Of a DNA stretch of 8,354 bases, positions 5,483 to 8,354 are shown piece by piece. Location: assembly GCA_023394035.1 (NCBI GenBank), contig JAEXBK010000133.1, positions 1 to 8,354 on the forward strand, given 5' to 3'. The stretch comes from Bacillota bacterium (GTDB lineage Bacteria > Bacillota > Clostridia > Peptostreptococcales > Anaerovoracaceae). Under the pieces are notes generated by a model. It ran no database searches and had not been told where the DNA came from. It saw only the letters and a program-made list of their open reading frames with translations. A program made the position numbers and the translations under genes. Position 1 is the first letter of the stretch; every line of letters begins with the position of its first letter.

Positions 5483-6271
5483 ATGCACGCACCAGATCCG
5501 GTGGCATTTTCAATTTTAGGTGTAGAAATACGCTGGTACGGTCTTTTGATCGGTCTTGGATTCATACTTGCCATTATCATTTCATATATCAAAGCCCCCA
5601 GATACAAAATCAATTCCGAGCATTTTCTGGATTTCTGCATATGGCTTATCCCCTTTTCCGTACTCGGCGCAAGGCTATATTACGTCATCTTCAAATGGGA
5701 AGACTATGCCGGTGATATAAAGACGATCATCAATGTAAGAAACGGCGGGCTTGCTATTCACGGCGGAATAATAGCCGGGATCATAGTTGCCATCCTCGTA
5801 TGCAAGCATCACCGCATAGCGTTTTTTGATCTTGCCGATCTCACCTTTCCGCAGGTGGCGCTCGCCCAGGCTATCGGCAGATGGGGAAACTTTTTCAATT
5901 CCGAAGCGCACGGCGGTCCGACAGACCTTCCATGGGGCATAATCGTCGAAGGACAGAAGGTTCATCCTACATTTTTATATGAATCTATATGGTGCCTTGC
6001 GATATTCCTTATACTTACATTCATATTTAAAAACAGGAAGTTCAAGGGACAGATTTTCCTTCTGTACTTAATTCTGTACTCATTTGAGAGATTCTTCGTA
6101 GAAGGTCTCAGAACCGATTCACTTATGATAGGTCCGTTCAGACAGGCGCAGGTTCTAAGTATCGCAGTATTTGCCGCGAGTATAATCGCTTATATATACA
6201 TATCAAAAAAGCATATCACATCAAAATCAACTTCAAATGCGGAAGCTGAAGATAATATAAAGGGAGAATAA
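5483..6271 (+). CDS. lgt: Prolipoprotein diacylglyceryl transferase Lgt
   Basis: This integral membrane enzyme moves a diacylglyceryl group from phosphatidylglycerol to the lipobox Cys of prolipoproteins, the first step of lipoprotein maturation. The 262-residue length is normal. The Lgt signature GRWGNFFNSE is at 132-141. By position, His93 in AIHGG, Arg133, Asn136, Glu141, and Arg203 and Glu207 in RFFVEGLR correspond to E. coli His103, Arg143, Asn146, Glu151, Arg239 and Glu243, so the active site looks intact. About seven hydrophobic segments span the protein, and the C-terminal tail is charged. The ATG is preceded by AGAGAGG (5467-5473). The stop codon lies one base before the ychF start, so the two genes are cotranscribed and probably translationally coupled. 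Its substrates would include the binding lipoprotein encoded at 98-2362. Confidence 0.97.
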   Translation: MHAPDPVAFSILGVEIRWYGLLIGLGFILAIIISYIKAPRYKINSEHFLDFCIWLIPFSVLGARLYYVIFKWEDYAGDIKTIINVRNGGLAIHGGIIAGIIVAILVCKHHRIAFFDLADLTFPQVALAQAIGRWGNFFNSEAHGGPTDLPWGIIVEGQKVHPTFLYESIWCLAIFLILTFIFKNRKFKGQIFLLYLILYSFERFFVEGLRTDSLMIGPFRQAQVLSIAVFAASIIAYIYISKKHITSKSTSNAEAEDNIKGE

Positions 6272-6272
6272 T

Positions 6273-7367
6273 ATGAAATTAGGAATCGTGGGTCTGCCTA
6301 ACGTAGGTAAGAGCACATTATTTAACGCAATAACAAAAGCAGGCGCAGAAGCTGCAAATTATCCGTTCTGCACGATAGAACCAAATGTAGGCGTAGTTAC
6401 AGTGCCGGACAAAAGAATAGAAACTCTCCACGAGATATATAATTCCAAAAAAACCATATTTACAACTATCGAGTTTTGCGATATTGCAGGTCTTGTTAAG
6501 GGTGCATCAAAGGGTGAGGGTCTCGGCAACAAGTTTCTCGGTCACATAAGAGAGGTTGCCGCTATAGTCCATGTAGTGCGCGGCTTCGATAATGATAATA
6601 TCGTCCATGTTTCAGGAAGAATCAATCCGATAGACGACATAGAAACGATCAATACCGAGCTTATCCTTTCCGATATGGAAATAGTCGAAAAGCGCATAGC
6701 AAAATCAACAAAGAACCTCAAGGGGGACAAAGGACTTCAAAAAGAAATAGATGTTCTTAAGCAAGTGTATGAGCATCTTGCATCAGGCACCTCGGCAAGA
6801 TCAATGGAGCTTGATGAAGAAGATGCGGCTTTTGTCAGAAGCCTTGACCTTCTGTCGTATAAGCCTGTAATATATGTTGTAAACGTTTCCGAAAGCGACG
6901 CAAAGGACGACGGCAGCAATAAATATGTAAACGAAGTCCGCGAATTTGCAAAGACCGAAGGTGCGGAAACCGTGGTAATATGCGCCGAAATAGAACAGGA
7001 GATTTCAGAACTCGATCCGGAAGAAAAGGAAATGTTCCTCGAAGAGCTCGGCATCGAAGAATCAGGACTTGATAAGCTTATCAAAGCCTCGTACAAGCTC
7101 CTCGATCTTATCTCCTTCCTCACGGCAGGATCTGACGAATGCAGAGCATGGACCATTAAGCGCGGAACCAAAGCCCCTCAGGCAGCCGGCAAAATACATA
7201 CCGATTTCGAAAAGGGTTTTATCAGAGCCGAAACCATATCTTACGAAAAGCTTATCGAATGTGGCGGCAGCTTCGCTTCGGCGAGGGAAAAGGGCTTCAT
7301 AAGATCTGAAGGCAAAGAGTATGTCGTAAATGACGGTGATGTCATAACATTCCTCTTCAACGTATAA
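6273..7367 (+). CDS. ychF: YchF/OLA1-family ribosome-associated ATPase
   Basis: This 364-residue protein is a full-length cytosolic TRAFAC-class P-loop ATPase. YchF proteins bind ribosomes and are linked to translation and redox-stress responses. The Walker A GLPNVGKST is at 7-15. The switch II region has DIAGLVKGASKGEGLGNKFL. The base-recognition motif is NVSE (204-207) in place of NKxD, the change that gives this family its preference for ATP over GTP. A helical insertion precedes NVSE. A C-terminal TGS domain follows, with FEKGFIRAE, FASAREKG and VNDGDVITFLFNV at the end. GGGAG (6262-6266), inside the end of lgt, is the ribosome binding site, which supports coupling to lgt. The lgt-ychF pairing has no obvious shared pathway. 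Confidence 0.97.
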   Translation: MKLGIVGLPNVGKSTLFNAITKAGAEAANYPFCTIEPNVGVVTVPDKRIETLHEIYNSKKTIFTTIEFCDIAGLVKGASKGEGLGNKFLGHIREVAAIVHVVRGFDNDNIVHVSGRINPIDDIETINTELILSDMEIVEKRIAKSTKNLKGDKGLQKEIDVLKQVYEHLASGTSARSMELDEEDAAFVRSLDLLSYKPVIYVVNVSESDAKDDGSNKYVNEVREFAKTEGAETVVICAEIEQEISELDPEEKEMFLEELGIEESGLDKLIKASYKLLDLISFLTAGSDECRAWTIKRGTKAPQAAGKIHTDFEKGFIRAETISYEKLIECGGSFASAREKGFIRSEGKEYVVNDGDVITFLFNV

Positions 7368-7386
7368 TAAAATTTCTGCAACAACC

Positions 7387-7432
7387 AAAAAGCTCAAGGT
7401 AATCAAACAGATCACTTTGAGCTTTTTTCTTT
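7387..7432 (+). terminator. Bidirectional intrinsic terminator after ychF
   Basis: A 15-position stem pairs 7390-7404 with 7410-7424 around loop AAACA, with one G-U wobble and one mismatch. On the plus strand T6, C and T3 follow, ending the lgt-ychF transcript. The left arm starts with a run of A, so the minus-strand transcript also ends in a T-rich tail. The same element can end the convergent minus-strand operon. Confidence 0.9.
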
Positions 7433-7543
7433 ACGGAGCATCCTTTTCTTACATTTTTCCGAAATAATAATCAGCCTTATCTCTTCTTCGAAATACAGTA
7501 TTACAGAAAACACAAAAGTGCATGTCAGCATTAAGCTTATCAT
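7412..7543 (-). CDS. Possible small membrane protein ORF (43 aa)
   Basis: An ATG at 7543 starts one base after the TAG of the TadZ/CpaE-like gene and opens a 43-codon frame ending in TGA at 7412-7414, inside the terminator stem. The product would start MISLMLTCTFVFSVILYF, a plausible membrane segment. A Glu-rich stretch, a short hydrophobic patch and a Lys/Arg-rich tail follow. The tight junction suggests coupling. Against it, no good Shine-Dalgarno sequence precedes the first ATG (an AGG touches it; a second ATG at codon 5 is better spaced), and the end overlaps the terminator. I do not recognise a family. It could equally be untranslated 3' sequence. Confidence 0.25.
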   Translation of the reverse strand: MISLMLTCTFVFSVILYFEEEIRLIIISEKCKKRMLRKEKSSK

Positions 7544-7544
7544 C

Positions 7545-8345
7545 CTATCTGCGAGAATCATATATATGACCCAGCTTTCCCTTTATTTTTCTGTAAATGG
7601 TAACATTTCCGCCCTGCCGCCCTTCTTTTGTACGCTTACAGTCCGCATTAAGCATCAGCTCGCCTGCAAATTTCTGAACTGATCGTTTATAATAAGGATC
7701 TACAGAAGGTGTACATCCTATCATTTCAGAAAACATACCTGCGTATGTAAACGGAACAATGCACGATACACGCTCACCTGTTATATTTTCTATTCGTTCC
7801 TTACCGTACAAGCCCTTATCATCCAAAAACATATTCACTATCAGTCCTTGTGTTTTTGCTTTGAATGACATGCTTTTTTCTGTCTGCAAAAAATATGAAA
7901 GCGTTGCCGGCCTTTGAGTCACAATGTGGTATATTAAGTCAGACTCATTGCGTGCAGATAAGTAAAGACCTGAATATACAGATGATCCTGCATCTGTTAT
8001 AACAAAGTCATACGAAGCTGCCGCACTTAATATTTTCTCGAACATATCTGCCTGAAATCCGTTTTCTCTCAGCACGGTTCTTGTTCCCGAAATTATATCA
8101 AGACCGTTTCTCGATTCCACCACTCTCATCAAATCAGCCAGAGAAAGCCTGCCCCGCTCAATATATGGCATGAGATCATCAATAGATCTGCTGAAGGGCT
8201 CTGATGAATAGTAGGATCCCGCTTTCCCGCTTCCGTGAATAAACAGCACCTTATAGCCTTCCTCTGCTATGATTTCTGCTACCGAAGCTGCAAATGATGT
8301 AGCTCCTATACCTCCGCCTGCACCGCAAAATGTAACGCTCTTCAT
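7545..8345 (-). CDS. MinD/ParA-fold ATPase-like protein, TadZ/CpaE-like, degenerate P-loop
   Basis: This 266-residue cytoplasmic protein has the SIMIBI MinD/ParA layout. An N-terminal strand leads into GGGIGATS at residues 10-17, where the deviant Walker A K-G-G-x-G-K-T/S would be. Both lysines are replaced, by Gly10 and Ala15. A second core strand ends in YDFVITDAGSS (112-122), the usual Asp motif. The central SIDDLMPYIERGRLSLADLM (54-73) and GLDIISGT (81-88) resemble CpaE/TadZ proteins, which place type IV (Tad/Flp) pilus machines at a cell pole; atypical Walker A motifs are known in TadZ. There is no N-terminal receiver-like domain. A basic tail ends the protein. GGAAG (8350-8354) precedes the ATG, so the start is complete at the window edge. 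It appears to be the last clear gene of an operon entering from the right. The Tad assignment rests on fold-level resemblance only; a chromosome-partition-like or orphan MinD paralogue is possible. Confidence 0.62.
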   Translation of the reverse strand: MKSVTFCGAGGGIGATSFAASVAEIIAEEGYKVLFIHGSGKAGSYYSSEPFSRSIDDLMPYIERGRLSLADLMRVVESRNGLDIISGTRTVLRENGFQADMFEKILSAAASYDFVITDAGSSVYSGLYLSARNESDLIYHIVTQRPATLSYFLQTEKSMSFKAKTQGLIVNMFLDDKGLYGKERIENITGERVSCIVPFTYAGMFSEMIGCTPSVDPYYKRSVQKFAGELMLNADCKRTKEGRQGGNVTIYRKIKGKLGHIYDSRR

Positions 8346-8354
8346 ATATCTTCC

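Noticed and set aside
7415..8345. Second P-loop (GSGKAG, residues 38-43) in the TadZ/CpaE-like protein
   Set aside because: GK is followed by Ala instead of Ser/Thr and lies after the second core strand, where a Walker A motif would not sit. It does not replace the degenerate N-terminal loop.

Overview
The window looks like chromosomal DNA from a low-to-moderate-GC member of the Bacillota, most likely a gut- or rumen-type Clostridia. The evidence is strong GGAGG-type ribosome binding sites, sigma-A-like TTGACA/TATAAT promoters, tRNA genes that encode their own CCA and closely resemble Bacillus/Clostridium tRNAs, a lipoprotein-type peptide-binding protein, a MHAPDP-type Lgt, and an atypical TadZ/CpaE-like ATPase of a kind known from Clostridia. 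The species cannot be named from this sequence alone.

Left part (1-4473), minus strand: an M3-family oligoendopeptidase (2528-4231) is followed in the same direction by a large lipoprotein substrate-binding protein of the peptide/nickel ABC class (98-2362). The peptidase has a clear promoter whose -10 box lies inside a perfect inverted repeat. The binding protein has its own TATAAT promoter and a leader of roughly 120 nt with three consecutive hairpins. A perfect 12-bp stem-loop (22-51) lies downstream of the binding-protein gene. Together these suggest peptide capture outside the cell and peptide cleavage inside it. No permease or ATPase gene is visible, but they could lie beyond the left edge.

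Middle part (4474-5260): a small plus-strand Bfd-like [2Fe-2S] protein converges on a minus-strand array of six tRNA genes, transcribed in the order Met, Val, Asp, His, Cys, Gln. The array has a strong promoter at 5282-5310 and an intrinsic terminator at 4721-4750. A run of ten T directly after tRNA-Asp may lower expression of the last three tRNAs.

Right part (5261-8354): lgt and ychF form a tightly coupled plus-strand operon with its own extended -10 promoter, ending in a terminator at 7387-7432 that can act in both directions. From the right edge a minus-strand operon enters. Its last clear gene encodes a MinD/ParA-fold, TadZ/CpaE-like protein that lacks both usual P-loop lysines. A possible small membrane-protein ORF follows it.

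Most genes here are ordinary housekeeping genes. I see no CRISPR array, transposase, phage gene or clear defence system. The points that most deserve a second look are the degenerate ATPase, the structured leader and roughly 120-residue insertion of the binding protein, the dyad over the peptidase promoter, and the T10 tract inside the tRNA array.
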